Of a DNA stretch of 64,000 bases, positions 24,900-35,900 are shown piece after piece. Under the pieces are notes generated by a model. It saw only the letters and a program-made list of their open reading frames with translations. It made no database searches and had not been told where the DNA came from. This DNA comes from Sphagnum compactum. Taxonomy: Eukaryota > Bryophyta > Sphagnopsida > Sphagnales. The stretch's first letter is position 1. The number at the start of each line of letters is the position of its first letter. Made by a program: the position numbers and the translations under genes. The stretch spans positions 1,674,001 to 1,738,000 of the forward strand of contig OZ234496.1 of assembly GCA_965153455.1 (NCBI GenBank). The letters are read 5' to 3'.

Positions 24900-26355
24900 T
24901 CTTGTGAGAGGTTTGCATTTAGATGAAGTCTTAATATTATTTAAACAAGTTTAACTTAGTTGATGTCCAGTTCAAAAAAAGCATGAAGACTCCAAGCTAA
25001 CCTTGTGTGTCACTAGGAGTTAGGACTTAGAAGGTGCAATGTGGGAGTACATGGGCCAAGTAATCAAGGGTGGGGGGAAATGAAAGGTAAGTATGAAATA
25101 GCAAAAAGGCTAGTACCATTGGCAATATAACATGGTATAGAATATTCCCGTAACCTGAGGTAAGGATACCCCTGATTAGGGGAATAGTCTTATGACAAAA
25201 GGCATAAGAAGCCCAGGCTATCTTACCCCTGATAATAGAATATTCGCATTACCGAGGTCAAAAGACCAGGGATTCTTAAGAATATTCCCTACCGTGGTTT
25301 ATGGCCAGTGGTAAAAAAGCCTTTGACGTTTGTGCTATTCCAAAGACGCAATCACAAGAAAACAGCCAGCAACAGAAAGCGCCCAGCCTGCAACATCAAA
25401 AAGTTGTAAATTAGTAACAGGGACTGCATTAGTAGGTAATAAATAAAGAAGAGCCAGAAATGCCTGAAATCATTCCACACCACTTCCAGACGCATGTTGC
25501 TCCTGGTCATCATAACTGTAAATAAGTCTATAGTTATCAAAAAGCTCAGTTAGGCATTACATCAGCACTAGGCATAACATCACAAAAACATCACAAAAAG
25601 ATTCTAAAGTTCATAAAGCCCACCTTGCCATTTGTTCCCCAAAAAAACAAAGGGAAAAAAATAAAAAGAAAAAAGCCCATCTTGGGCAAAAGGATAGGGA
25701 GAAAGTTGAACTAGCTCTCCAACAAGTTTGCACCGGTCCCACCCATTTTTTAATGGCTTAATTTACCCCACCCAGGCCCCTTCTTTACTGTGTACATGTT
25801 CTTTTGCCTTCTGTAATGAGTAAAGGCTTGTATTTTGTAATCTGAAAGGAGAACAGTAAAATTCTCTGGTAACCAACTTCACACGCTTCAAAAGACTAGG
25901 TGACTTGTAGGGGTGGAAACTGGTGAAATGCAAGCCCTTCCCCCGCCCAAGGGAGATGATCATGTCAAGTTGATCAATGCCAAGGTGGTGGTGGTGCAAT
26001 GCGTGTGTGTTGTTGTTGTGGTATTTCTATGTGACTTCAATGGAGTACTTTGCCTATGCGGTGCAGTACAAGAGTGACATGTGGAGTATTCGTATGCATG
26101 GCTGATGACCTGCATATGTCATCAAGCTACTGGAGTCACATGTAGCTACCAAATGAAGACTTTCCTCTTCCCCCCTCCCCCTTCCTTGCATGGCTCAGGA
26201 TGAGCCTCTTCACATGATTTGGGTGGGCCATGGCATTGTCCTTTTTCCCTCTGCACGCTAATTTACACGCATGTGCAGTTTCCTCTCATTTGCTGGCCTC
26301 TGTTTGGGGAATTTATCTCAGCTGTGTTTGCTACCTTGGAAACGTGTTGTATCTT
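24900..26355. other. Unannotated intergenic sequence
   Basis: Near 25140-25300 there are several short partly inverted phrases (GAATATTC, CCTGATTAGGGG, GGGAATAG) that may be remains of a small element. Otherwise nothing recognisable. Confidence 0.35.
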
Positions 26356-26357
26356 TA

Positions 26358-26672
26358 GAGCATTTCGCACCCACACAGAAGTAAAATGACCTATACACTA
26401 TATTCTGGATGAAGTAGGTATCTATGGCAGTCAACAAATGCCAAACACAATTTTGGCTTATAGATAAATCGCCACAACATGATGCCTTCCAAAAGGAAAT
26501 GACTGTTTTTGATTGGTCTAGGTGCTGAATTTATATAGTTTTTAAATTTTTAGCTGTTCACATTTTCAGGTTTATGGGTGGGGATGGGAGAATAACTACA
26601 TGTTGGATGTGGTAAAAATTGCTAGGGTATCAAATAAGGGGTGAGAACCGCCCAACACTGGTGGAGATGCTC
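26358..26672. mobile_element. MITE, about 315 bp
   Basis: The left end GAGCATTTC and right end GAGATGCTC are imperfect inverted repeats. The sequence TA flanks both (26356-26357 and 26673-26674) and the longer context reads TTTAGAGCAT ... ATGCTCTAAG. 'GAGCATCTCCA' ends are typical of plant MITEs of the Tourist or mariner-like groups. Just inside the right end, reverse-complemented, is CCACCAGTGTTGGGCGGTT, a stretch repeated at 56.86 kb. No coding capacity. Confidence 0.55.
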
Positions 26673-26674
26673 TA

Positions 26675-27399
26675 AGCTGCTTGTGATCTAAGACCAGTTC
26701 AAGGAAGTTTTGCCAGCGAATTAAAGCAGCTCAAGTGATTGCACTGTATTTGGGGCGTTATCTGTGTGTAGCACATCCAAATTTAGTGCTAATGGTTGCC
26801 CCTCCTTACCCATAAATATGAAATGTACATTCAGGGAATATTTATATATCACATGTGAGCCAATCACTATGACCAAACAATCAATAGCAAGCAGTGTGTG
26901 TGGCTCATCATCATTGTTGGCCAAGAAGAAATCATTTCAAAGTCTTTTGAAACCTTCACTATCTGGTGCAAGTTTACATAAAACCAAACCATTGTGGCAA
27001 AATTTGGTCTACATGTCATTTTACTCCTGCTAGTGGGAGATGCTCTTTCAAGCAAGGTTTGTTTTTCCAATTTTATGATGTAGCATCAATTGACAAGCAT
27101 CCCACTAAGGATTTTAATATTAACAAGTGACAATTAAACTTGTCCAATCAAGAGATTCGTGGCAACAAACTGCCCCTCATTAAAAAATCCATCAGATTAA
27201 GCAATTTCACCCCCCACCCCCCGCCCCCAATTGGGAAAGTTTGGTAAATGTTCCTTGGAATCTAGGACAAAAATCTTTTGGTGATAAATTCTTTTTTATC
27301 AACAAGTTGCACAAATTTGTCACAATGAAAATCACTAGCTCCAATGGTTATTTAAATAAAGTTACATTTGAACTATTGTTGGGAAGTTTTGGGATTTAG
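26675..27399. other. Spacer with C-rich tract, nothing recognised
   Basis: Overlapping short frames on both strands (26721-27070) have no motif. A C-rich tract lies at 27207-27232. Confidence 0.4.
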
Positions 27400-27566
27400 G
27401 TTGGTTTAGATCCAGGCTATAGGTCAAGTTTTAGGGTCTCCAAACCAAAGGTTTTGAATTTTTCTAGAACCACCATTGAAATATAATCAGGCAATCAACT
27501 TCTTTTCAAAATTGAGTTAGAACTTAAACATAGGGTGTTGGGTCATTCTAAATAGTTTTAGGTTAT

Positions 27567-27581
27567 AAATAAAATTCTAGG
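27567..27581 (+). repeat. Target-site duplication, left copy
   Basis: AAATAAAATTCTAGG, identical to 29318-29332 just beyond the other end of the GC-rich insertion. Confidence 0.85.
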
Positions 27582-29317
27582 ATCACGTGTTTTCGCTAAC
27601 ATCCGGCGTCGACCAGGGTGACCCGTTGGCCGGCCTCTTGTTCTCGCTGACCCTGCACACCTTCCTCCTCAAGGTGCACAACATCATCCCCGACCTGCAG
27701 TTGAACGCGTAGTACCTCGATGATGGCAAGATCGTCGGCACGCTCAATGACACGAGTCGAGCCGTCCAGATGTTCGTCGACAACGGACCTGAGCACGGCC
27801 TCCACCTGCAACTGCACAAGTCATTGATCACCAGCGACACCGACACAATCGACCTGCGGTGCCTGTTCCCGGCGACGATTTAGTTCAAGACATTCGATGA
27901 CGGCCAGAAGACGCTCGGCTGCCCGATCGGCCCCGACCCGTACGTGCAGGACTTCATCAAGGCCAAGATCGACAACATCCAATCGATCCTCGATCGCATC
28001 CCGTACATCAACGACCCGCAGACTGAGATGATCATCCTGCGCGGCAACGCCAACTCGTCCAAGATCAACCACGTGCTCTGCACCGTGCGCTGCGACTGTA
28101 TCCGCAACGAGCTGCAGACCGCCGACCAGAACTGGCAGATGGCAATCGAGGCCATACTCTCCGCCCAAATCGACGACCCGCTCGCTTGGAAGCAGGCCCA
28201 CTTGCTGATCGGCAAGGCCGGGTTGGCCATTGGCATTGTCGAGGACCACCTTGATGCCGCCTACGTCAGCTCGCGCCTGGGCACCGCCGGCCTGGTCAAC
28301 AAACTGCTTGGCCGCAATGACGCCGACGTCGACTCGACCGACGACCTGAGCACCGAGTTTGAGCGCCTACGTCAACGTGTTAGCCCGGGCAACCTCGCCG
28401 CCCTGAACAAGATCCTCGAGTTCAACCCTGAGGCGTTGTGCGCCGGCATCCAGTCCAAGATCATGCACCTGATGAACGAGGCCGAGTACGACCGCTTGTT
28501 CACCGACAGCAACGTGCGCCACAAGGGGCGCCTCCAGTCTTTGCGCGCTGGCTGGGCGTCGGGGTACGTCACCGCCCTGCCGTTGCCCTATCTCGGCCTC
28601 ACCCTGCCACCGCGCCACTTCCAGCGGGTCGTCTAGTTCCGGGTCGTCTAGTTCCGGCTAGGTTTGAAGACATGCCCAGCCATCCGTTGCCCGAAGTGTC
28701 GTCTGCACGTGATGGACCCGTACGGCGACCATGCCGTGACCTGCAGGCACGGGCCGCACACCATTCGCCGCCACGATCGCATGTCGTACGTGTAGAACAT
28801 CATCGCCAATGAGGCGGGTCTCAAGTCCCGCCTCGAGAAGACCGGCCTAATTGCCGGCCGCAAGGATCGTCCTGCTGACGTCCTGCTCCTGATGTTTTGC
28901 GCCGGCCAGGACGCCTGCCTGGACTCTGTGATTACACACCCACTGCAGCCCACCTTCATTGATCGTGCGGTGGGAAAGAGTTTGGTCGCTGCTAAGGCCG
29001 CCGTCGCCAAGAAGCACTTCGACGACGACGAGAAGTGTCGTCACAATGGCATGCACTTGATCGCCATGGCCTGGGAGACGTTCGGCGGCTCCGCCCCCGA
29101 GACGCGCATCATGATCCGCAAGATCGCCACCCGTCACGCTGACAAACACAACCGACCCCGAGGACAGACCATCTACCAAATCAATCAGCGCCTTTCCGTC
29201 GCGGTCCAGCGAGGCGTTGGGGAGCAGTTGATTGCCTGCGAGTGCACCGGCTGAACGCTGGCTTCGCAGCTAACACCAGCGACGATTAGTCAACCTACTT
29301 CTAAGATCGGGGCACCA
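27582..29317 (+). mobile_element. GC-rich 5'-truncated non-LTR-type retroelement
   Basis: An abrupt change from AT-rich to GC-rich DNA begins at 27582 and ends at 29317, exactly inside a 15-bp direct repeat. Codons inside end mostly in G or C, unlike every other coding remnant in the window. The insert starts in the middle of a reverse transcriptase, as expected for 5' truncation during target-primed reverse transcription. After the stop codon there is a short 3' tail with a CGCTGG / CCAGCG hairpin (29256-29261 and 29276-29281), and no poly(A). It is probably younger than its surroundings, or came from a GC-rich genome. Confidence 0.85.
27590..29254 (+). pseudogene. Reverse transcriptase with C-terminal zinc motif and nuclease-like domain (partial, five in-frame TAG)
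   Basis: One frame of 555 codons runs with no indel to a TGA at 29252. It opens inside the polymerase palm: GVDQGDPLAGLLFSL (B-type motif, 27605) and YLDDG (27713, the two catalytic aspartates of motif C). The thumb and connection region follow. Next comes a zinc-binding-like motif, C-P-K-C...D-P-Y-G-D-H-A-V-T-C-R-H-G (about 28680-28750), then RRHDRM. After it lies RKDRPADVLLL...DACLDSVITHPLQ (about 28857-28950), the form of the restriction-like nuclease seen in this retrotransposon class, and a conserved IYQINQRLSVAVQRG tail. In-frame TAG codons lie at 27710, 27881, 28634, 28649 and 28793. The third and fourth fall in a tandem 15-bp duplication. No TAA or TGA interrupts. Opposite-strand GC-rich frames here are shadows. 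Confidence 0.85.
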
Positions 29318-29332
29318 AATAAAATTCTAGGG
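29318..29332 (+). repeat. Target-site duplication, right copy
   Basis: AAATAAAATTCTAGG, identical to 27567-27581. Confidence 0.85.
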
Positions 29333-29620
29333 CCTTTGGACAAAAAATTTTGCATTGTTTTTATAACCACCATTGGAATTTAATCGGGCAACTGACTTCT
29401 TTTCAAATTCAAACCTGAGCCAAGTGTGTTCTCCCATTCTAAATAAATTTAGGTCTAAGTTATAGGTCAAATTCTAAGGTCTCTAAACAAAAAGAATTGA
29501 GTTTTTTTAGAACCATCGCAGGAATTTAATCAAGCAATCAATTTGTTTTCAAAATTCAATTAGAACCTGAACCAAAGGTGTTGCTCAATTTTAAATAGGT
29601 TTAGGTTCTCTAAGTAAATA

Positions 29621-31480
29621 TGTACAACTTTATTATTAAAAAAATTGACCATACATTTTAGACAAGTTATTACATTTAAATGGTTGTACATAATTAATCT
29701 TTATTTTGAACTGTGTGCACTAAGTGAAGAAGCTAATATTACAAAATTTTATTTAAATTTTTTTTAATGGAGATGAAACTAGACCCAATCTTAAATCGAA
29801 CTGACTCAAAATTATTTATAAAAATGCCTGGAATCAGAAATTTTTGAAATCCAAACAGGGAGTCTCAAGAGGGAGCTGGGGGTTACAAAAACAATCAAGA
29901 AGAAAGTTAGAACTGGGACCCAAGGTTCCTTTCAAATCAAGAACCGTACAACACTGGTTTGAACATCTATTATGCATTGTTAGTATGAGAGTTCAGGATA
30001 AACTGGGGTGATAATGTCAGAGACCTGGAGAAGATGGGTTTAGTTTCCAGCTTTTAGGTCATTTATGAGTTGAGAGTGGCCCAGCCCAGTTGAGCGTGGC
30101 CAAGAACGCCACTGATTGCGCACTGTACTGACTTTTTGTACCATACTTTGTGTCTTTTCCCTTAGTAATGGATATCACATCATTTATTGCACCAAAAAAC
30201 AACCATTCAGTATGCCCAAGCCCAGTAGTCTTTCATTAGGCAAGCTTCCTCATAATTCACGAACATTATTTTCATAAAGTTGCAAATATCACAAGACAAA
30301 AGGCGCTCTGACAAAAATTACTAGCTGCAATGTTCGCGGGTGGTGGTAGGATGGGCACAATGGGAAAACGAAGGAAGATGGGATTCAGCTCCTCTTGAGT
30401 CTGGCCCACCCTACAAATCCTTTGCACAGCAAGCTTACACTTCCTGCATGTTTCCTCAGTATTCAACATTATCCACAATTCAATGGCTTTTTTATCCCAG
30501 TTTTTAGCACTCTTTGGGTGGCCAACCATGTTCAAACAATCATGGGATGCCGCCCTGGGCCTAGTCCTGGCACTGCCCCAGCAAGGTCGGACAAAATTTT
30601 AGCTGCACAAATCAGGGGGAATGAACCCAAGATTCATCCTGTTTCCAGTCTGAACCCTGATTCCAAGTAGGTGTACCTGGAAAGTTGGAACTTTCTCTCC
30701 AAAAAAAACACTCAGATCCCCAGAAAAAAGAAGTAAGGGCTCAAAATTTGAGTCAAGAAAACCCAAAATGGCAAGAACGTAAGTTGGATCCATCATCCCA
30801 CCATTCTCCACAAAAGATGTACCCAGCCTCCCCCCCCCGCCCCACCCAACTTTTCTTTTTTTTTGCAAGAACAGAATTAGTGCATTCCAACATCCCATGT
30901 TTCTCCACAAAGACCGACCACAGCACCTTGTACAATCATTTGGTGCTATGGCAACTTCTATAATTTATGATATCACTGTGTTTTGTGGTACCTACTTGAC
31001 AATGGTGGACCACATCCATCACTTACATACAATCTTTCACCCCATTCAGTACTGCTGGAAAGGCTTTGGATTTGTGGACGAAGAAAGGTGGAATGCTTTT
31101 GGGCCGCTTTTCATAAATGATCACATCTCCACATAACTGGAGCAGTATAGGAAAGAAGGGATATGCGCATTTCTCCACCCCTTCTTCCACATTTTGCCCC
31201 TTTTAGCTTCATTAACTCGGGGTTAGAAAAAATGAGAAGTTGGTCACATTATATATAAGCTGGTCAAACTTTGCTTTTTTGTGGTAGGTACTTCCTTAGC
31301 TGCTTTTGTATCCACATTGCACAACCCAGGTTTAGGAAAAGCTAGATTTTGTGTTTGCACTTACCAAGGAAATAGAAAGTGGACGGCAAAATACAAAGTT
31401 CTAAACAACTTGGAGTGGATAAGCCATAGCGACATATTTGTTGGCCTTGCCTTGGCAGGCAAAGGATATTGTGTTTAGAT
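29621..31480. other. Unannotated intergenic sequence
   Basis: Open frames at 30272-30963 on both strands overlap, are not motif-bearing and include a C-run. No gene supported. Confidence 0.4.
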
Positions 31481-31486
31481 TCATTA

Positions 31487-32070
31487 TAGAGTACTAGTGT
31501 GAACCCGGTGCATAATGCACCCGTTGAGCTCCCCCCCGTCCTTCCCATTGCCCACTCCGGTTCTCTACCCCGTCGACCCCCCCCCTCCTTCGCATTTTCC
31601 ACTCCGATTCTTTAACCCGTTGATCCCCCCCCCCCCCCCTTTTCCCCTATTATATATAATTCTATTCTACGTCATGGCTTAGAAGCAAAGAACCTGGAAA
31701 AAAGAAAAAGAGCAAAAGAAAAATACCTGGAAAGAAAACTCCCATACAGTAATGTACAGGAGATAATACAAAAATGGATGGTAGAGGATGGATGAAGTGA
31801 AAAGCAGAGAACTACTTTCATCCATCCATCCATCCATCTGTGTGGAACAGGGGATGTAAGTTAGGTTAGTCCTGGCAAAGGGGAGACAGTAAAATAACTG
31901 GTGCAAAGCGAAAGGACGACGTGATGCGCGTGCAGAGAGAGAGAGACCGCCCGTGCTGGCCCCCCCCCCGCCCGTGCTGGCGGACAGAATGCAGAGGCCG
32001 ATTCTGCAGCAGAATTGTCGTGTCAGACAGACGCACGCACAGACTAACTGAATTAATATATAAGATAGTA
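31487..32070. mobile_element. C-rich non-autonomous element, copy 1
   Basis: Near the left end lies AACCC followed by a perfect small palindrome GGTGCATAATGCACC. Then come C-runs (for example 31625-31639), and CCCGCCCGTGCTGGC twice near 31960. The right end reads GACAGACGCACGCACAGAC, then an AT-rich ATATATAAGATAG terminus. The same order of parts is present at 62.15-62.48 kb. Class is uncertain (Helitron-like, SINE-like or other). No coding capacity. A CATC microsatellite lies at about 31819-31838. Confidence 0.55.
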
Positions 32071-32254
32071 GCTTAAGGGATTTGGCCCCTTGGAAATAGG
32101 TCTATTTTTATATGTAGATTTTTAAAAGATGATAGTTTATGGTCAAATATTTGAGTTTCCATAATTCTTTTTTTTCATTAGGATACTTTTTACTGTAAAT
32201 GGCAAGGCCACAGTGTGACACACCCCTTGTTTGGGTTGGTTTGTTTCAACTAGT

Positions 32255-33555
32255 GTTATTTTTTGGGTGAAATTTTACACCTCAGCCAAAAAATGTATCC
32301 AGTGCATAAAAGCACAAAAGTTGCCATATTTTGAGGGGAAAAAAAGTCAGAGGTTCACATACTTAGACAATGAGTTCTTGGAGGTGGCGAGAACAAAGTA
32401 GGGTTCTAATTCTTTTTTTCTACTTTACCCTGTGCGAGCTCTAGCCAAATTTGGCTCATTCCTCTTGAGACAAACTTGAAAAAACAACTCCTGGTTTCAT
32501 ACATCAACTTCCTTTATTGTTGGTATATATGTACATGTTTCAACCAGTCTTTTTTTTGGCGAAATTTCACATGGCAGCCAAAAAAATAATCCAGTGGGAT
32601 GTGTGCAAATGGTTTTTTTGAGAAAAAAGGCAAAAAGTTCGCCATAGTTTTGGGAAAAAAAAGTCAAAAGTCGCTGTATTTAGACAATGTGTTCTTGGAG
32701 ATCACCAGAACAAAGCAGGGTTCTAAATTATTATTTTTCTAGTTCCCAGTCTGACTTCTAGCCAAATTTAGCCCATTCCTCCTGTGAGGAAATTGAAAAA
32801 ACAAACCCCGGCTTTCAAGTTTCAACACGAATGATGCAAAATTCGGAAATTTCCAGTTCAGCACTAGATAGGTATGGAAGGTCCTTTTAACCTCCTCACA
32901 TAGCGTTGCACGTCGGCTACCGTGCTGGACGATGCTGATGATCAGTCTGTGCGTACACACGCGTCATGAAGCGGTTCGGCATGATTACTTAGAGTTTTGT
33001 GAGTTGAAGCTGGAGTACAAGCAAGCTAGCTTACCTGACCCCACTCTTTGAACATCCGGTTTGGAATATGTAGGTGCCTGGATCGCCTTGTGTTACAAGT
33101 ACCCTCAAATCCCAGACTTGTAGGTTTTTTTATTCTGTTTTGGTGTTTTTTTGTTTTTTCGGTTTTTTTGGGCCTTGTTTTTAGTTAAATTTTTTCTGTT
33201 CTGCTACTTTTACACCACCCATATAAATTGTATTCAGCCGATCCAAGAAGCTGGGTCAAAATAATTGTTGTCAAGAAAAAGCTTGAATTTCAGGTGCTGC
33301 CAGTGTTTATTTAGCGGCAAAAATATTGCAAGGTTTTGACCTGGAATTTTAGGTCAAATAGCCATATTGCTTGGTAGCTCACCTTATGATTTGACCAACT
33401 CACAAGTGGTGAAAATTCCGTAATATTTGACTAGCGTTTTCCTTTTTGGCGAATTTTCACCACTTCACAACCAAAAAAAGTCTAGTGTGACCCATACCAA
33501 GGACTTCTGTGGGGGAAAATGAGCAAAGGTCACCAGATTTCAATGACTTTTTTTC
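32255..33555. repeat. Duplicated block, three copies of a TGGCGAAATTTCAC unit
   Basis: Copy A (about 32261-32510) and copy B (about 32553-32825) match over roughly 250 bases. Shared parts include AGCCAAAAAA, GACAATG(A/T)GTTCTTGGAG, AGGGTTCTAA and AGCCAAATTT(G/A)G. A shorter copy C begins near 33446. The sequence does not code. Confidence 0.65.
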
Positions 33556-34570
33556 AAAAGAAAATAATTTAGATAAATATCACTATAGCAGTGAAAAAAT
33601 CCTGCAATATATCTACAGAGTAAGCACTAGTTTACCAAGGCAACTCTTAAAAAGAATTCCAGGTATTGATTTGAACAATCTCATTGATCACAAATGTTTT
33701 CTATGCACCTAGGTAACAAGCCTATGAGGCTTGAATTGTCAGTTTATTGTGTTAGGCAGGTATTGTAAAATGGTTTTCTGCAGGATGATGTATTGTGTTG
33801 GTGGAATTTGGTTCAATGTGAAGAGGGCTTTCACTTTTGTGTGCTTGAGGGGGTTATCTCTGAAGTCTGGTTTTAAAGTCTCATCTTTCACGTCATCTAG
33901 TGTTGGACACTAATTGAATAGCACAAAACAATTGAAGTTAAGTCCTTCAACAATTCAAAGCTCCCATTCTAAGGATTTCATTTGTCATACATGCTTTTTT
34001 CACTCCTATGGATAAGCTTGTTTCACATACCTTTTATTTAAAAAACACAAATATTAGTAGTGTGGCTTGTACAGCTTGCTTAAGTGTGAACATGACCATG
34101 TGATTGCTCCCAAGTGTGAATAACGGGTTTAATGATAGAGCCTAATTGTGAAGGAACTATTTAAATTTTTAAAAATTACTCAATCCCAACCGCACGTTGT
34201 TTTGATTTTTTGATTATTTTTGACAATAACTCTTGAATAGTTCTTGAATAGTAGGTCTAAACATCACAAAACTAGCTTGGTGCACCTCTACGTTTTTGGA
34301 ATGAACTAGCAGCCACCAATGCACCAGTTGTGGATGAGGCCGTTAAAGCCGTTTTGGGGATGAACCAAAAACACATCCTCTCTTGCCCAAAGTTTTGGGT
34401 TTTTTTCAACCTCTCCTATGCCCCAAAGTTTTTCCCTCCTACCTACCTCCCTCCCACCTACCTCCCCCCTCCTACCTACCTCACATGATTTTGCGCTCAC
34501 TCCATCGCCAGAGCTCGGGAGTGGTTGGAGCGAGAGCCACAACAATGTGCTTGAAACGGGCCCACGAACT
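33556..34570. other. Unannotated intergenic sequence
   Basis: No recognisable gene. Near 34438-34485 a CCTACCTCCC-rich tract makes apparent proline-rich frames. Confidence 0.4.
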
Positions 34571-34714
34571 CCATCGTTAGAGCTCGGGAGCACTTGAAGC
34601 CCGACCTAGGCGAGAGCTTGAAGCGAAACCCAGGCGAGAACTTGAAGCAAGACCCAAGCAGGACCCAAACCGAGAGCTTGAAGGTAAACTCCCTCTTTTA
34701 AGCCCTTTTCTTTT

Positions 34715-35530
34715 CAGTTCTATTACAGCGAAGAAGGCGACGGCAACTGTTGCTGTCACCTTCTTCTTTGGCTTTTTCTGATTTTGTTGCAGCGAAGAAG
34801 GCGAAGAAGGCAAAGCTGTCGTTGCCTTCTATTTTGGTTTTGTTACAACGAAGAAGGTGACAATAGCAAAGTTGTTGTCACCTTCTTCTGTTTTCATTTT
34901 GCTGTAACAAAGGCAACAACAGGTTCTTGTTTATTGTTTTGTTGCTGCGAAGAAGGCGACACTAGCAAAGCTGCCGTCACCTTCTTTTTCTGGTTTTGTT
35001 GCAGCAAAGAAGGCGACCGCAGCGAAGAACCCTTGTTTTTTCTTTTGTTGAAGCAAAGAAGGCTATCGCAATTTTGCTGTCGTTGCCCTCTGTTTTGGTT
35101 TTGTTGTAACGAAGAAGGTGACGACAACAAAGCTGCTGTTGCCTTTTTGTTTTTTCTTTTGTTATAACGAAAAAAGCTTTGTTGCCGTTGCTTTCTGTTT
35201 TGGTTTTGCTGCTGCAAAGAAGGTGACGGTAACAAAGATGCCATTGCCTTCTTATTTTCTGTTTTGTTGCAACGAAGAAGGCGATGGCGGTTGTTGCCGA
35301 CACCTTTTTCTTTGTGCTTGAAAATTTCTGTGGTTCTGTTGTAGCGAAGGAGAAGAAGACAACAGCTTCCGTCACCTTCTTCGATGGCTTTGCTACAAAA
35401 AAATGGCGATGGTAACTACCTACGCCTTTTTTGGTGGTTTTGCTACGAAGAAGGTGACGGTAGCAATGTCATTGCCTTCTTCTATGGTGGTGGTGTTGTG
35501 AAGAAGGTGATGGCAACATGCAATTTCCTT
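34715..35530. repeat. About 56-bp minisatellite, each unit a hairpin
   Basis: (G/A)CGAAGAAGG(T/C)GA recurs about 14 times (for example 34728, 34791, 34848, 34948, 35004, 35109, 35271), mostly 56-57 bases apart. In a typical unit GAAGAAGGTGAC is followed after a loop of about 15 bases by GTCACCTTCTTC, so each unit can fold. Because 56 and 57 alternate, all frames stay open for long distances. The cysteine/phenylalanine-rich frames of up to 132 codons on either strand are by-products. Confidence 0.8.
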
Positions 35531-35632
35531 CTTTCTTTTTTTCTTTTCTTTGTTTCTACGGTCCTTTTCGTTTAGTTCATTAGAATTGACAATTAACAAT
35601 GAAATGGTGGTTTTTTTTAATGTTGAAGGTTG

Positions 35633-35900
35633 TAATGGCTAGAGGAAGGAGATTGAAGAAAGGTGGTGGTGATTTGGAAGTTACTGAGCAAAATGTTACT
35701 TCATAAGAATAGACAATTGCTAAGCAAAATGTTACTTCAGCAGATCAAACAATTGGTGAGGAAAATGTTGTTCCATAAAAAATGAGAATTGAAATTGATG
35801 AATCAAATAATCTATGTGGATTAGAGTTGACAATGATGACAGTTTGCAATTCAAATGGTGAGATCATTTTCAATATAGATTGAGAATTTTGATCGAAAAA
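35633..35900 (+). pseudogene. Short broken open frame with basic N-terminus, function unknown
   Basis: An ATG at 35637 begins MARGRRLKKGGGDLEVTEQN and continues in frame past several stops, with a duplicated Q-N-V-T-S phrase and then RIEIDESNNLCGLELTMMT. It reads like the start of a decayed protein with a basic N-terminus. I do not recognise it, and no downstream continuation is visible. Confidence 0.25.

Larger units (their letters stand above)
27400..29620 (+). repeat. Tandem array of about 136-156-bp units, split by the retroelement
   Basis: The phrase (G/A)GCAA(T/C)(C/T)(A/G)A(C/T)TT(C/G)TTTTCAAA occurs at 27491, 29398 and 29534. Each is preceded by 'AGAACCACCATTGGAATTTAATC' variants and followed by 'AGGTTATAGGTCAAATTCTA' variants. 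Removing the insertion and one target copy puts the first two 156 bases apart. The empty-site reading across the junction matches the neighbouring units. Confidence 0.7.

Noticed and set aside
27583-29179. Long minus-strand and alternative-frame ORFs (110-142 codons) in the GC-rich island
   Set aside because: GC-rich DNA has few stops by chance. The motif-bearing frame is the plus-strand reverse transcriptase, and these are its shadows.
27582-29317. Bacterial contamination or assembly chimera as explanation for the GC jump
   Set aside because: The 15-bp direct repeat at the exact borders and the empty-site match with neighbouring array units indicate a real insertion. Read-level proof is not available here.
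34784-35375. Cysteine/phenylalanine-rich open frames of 116-132 codons on both strands
   Set aside because: They are made by the 56-57-bp minisatellite, which keeps several frames open at once. No start context or domain.
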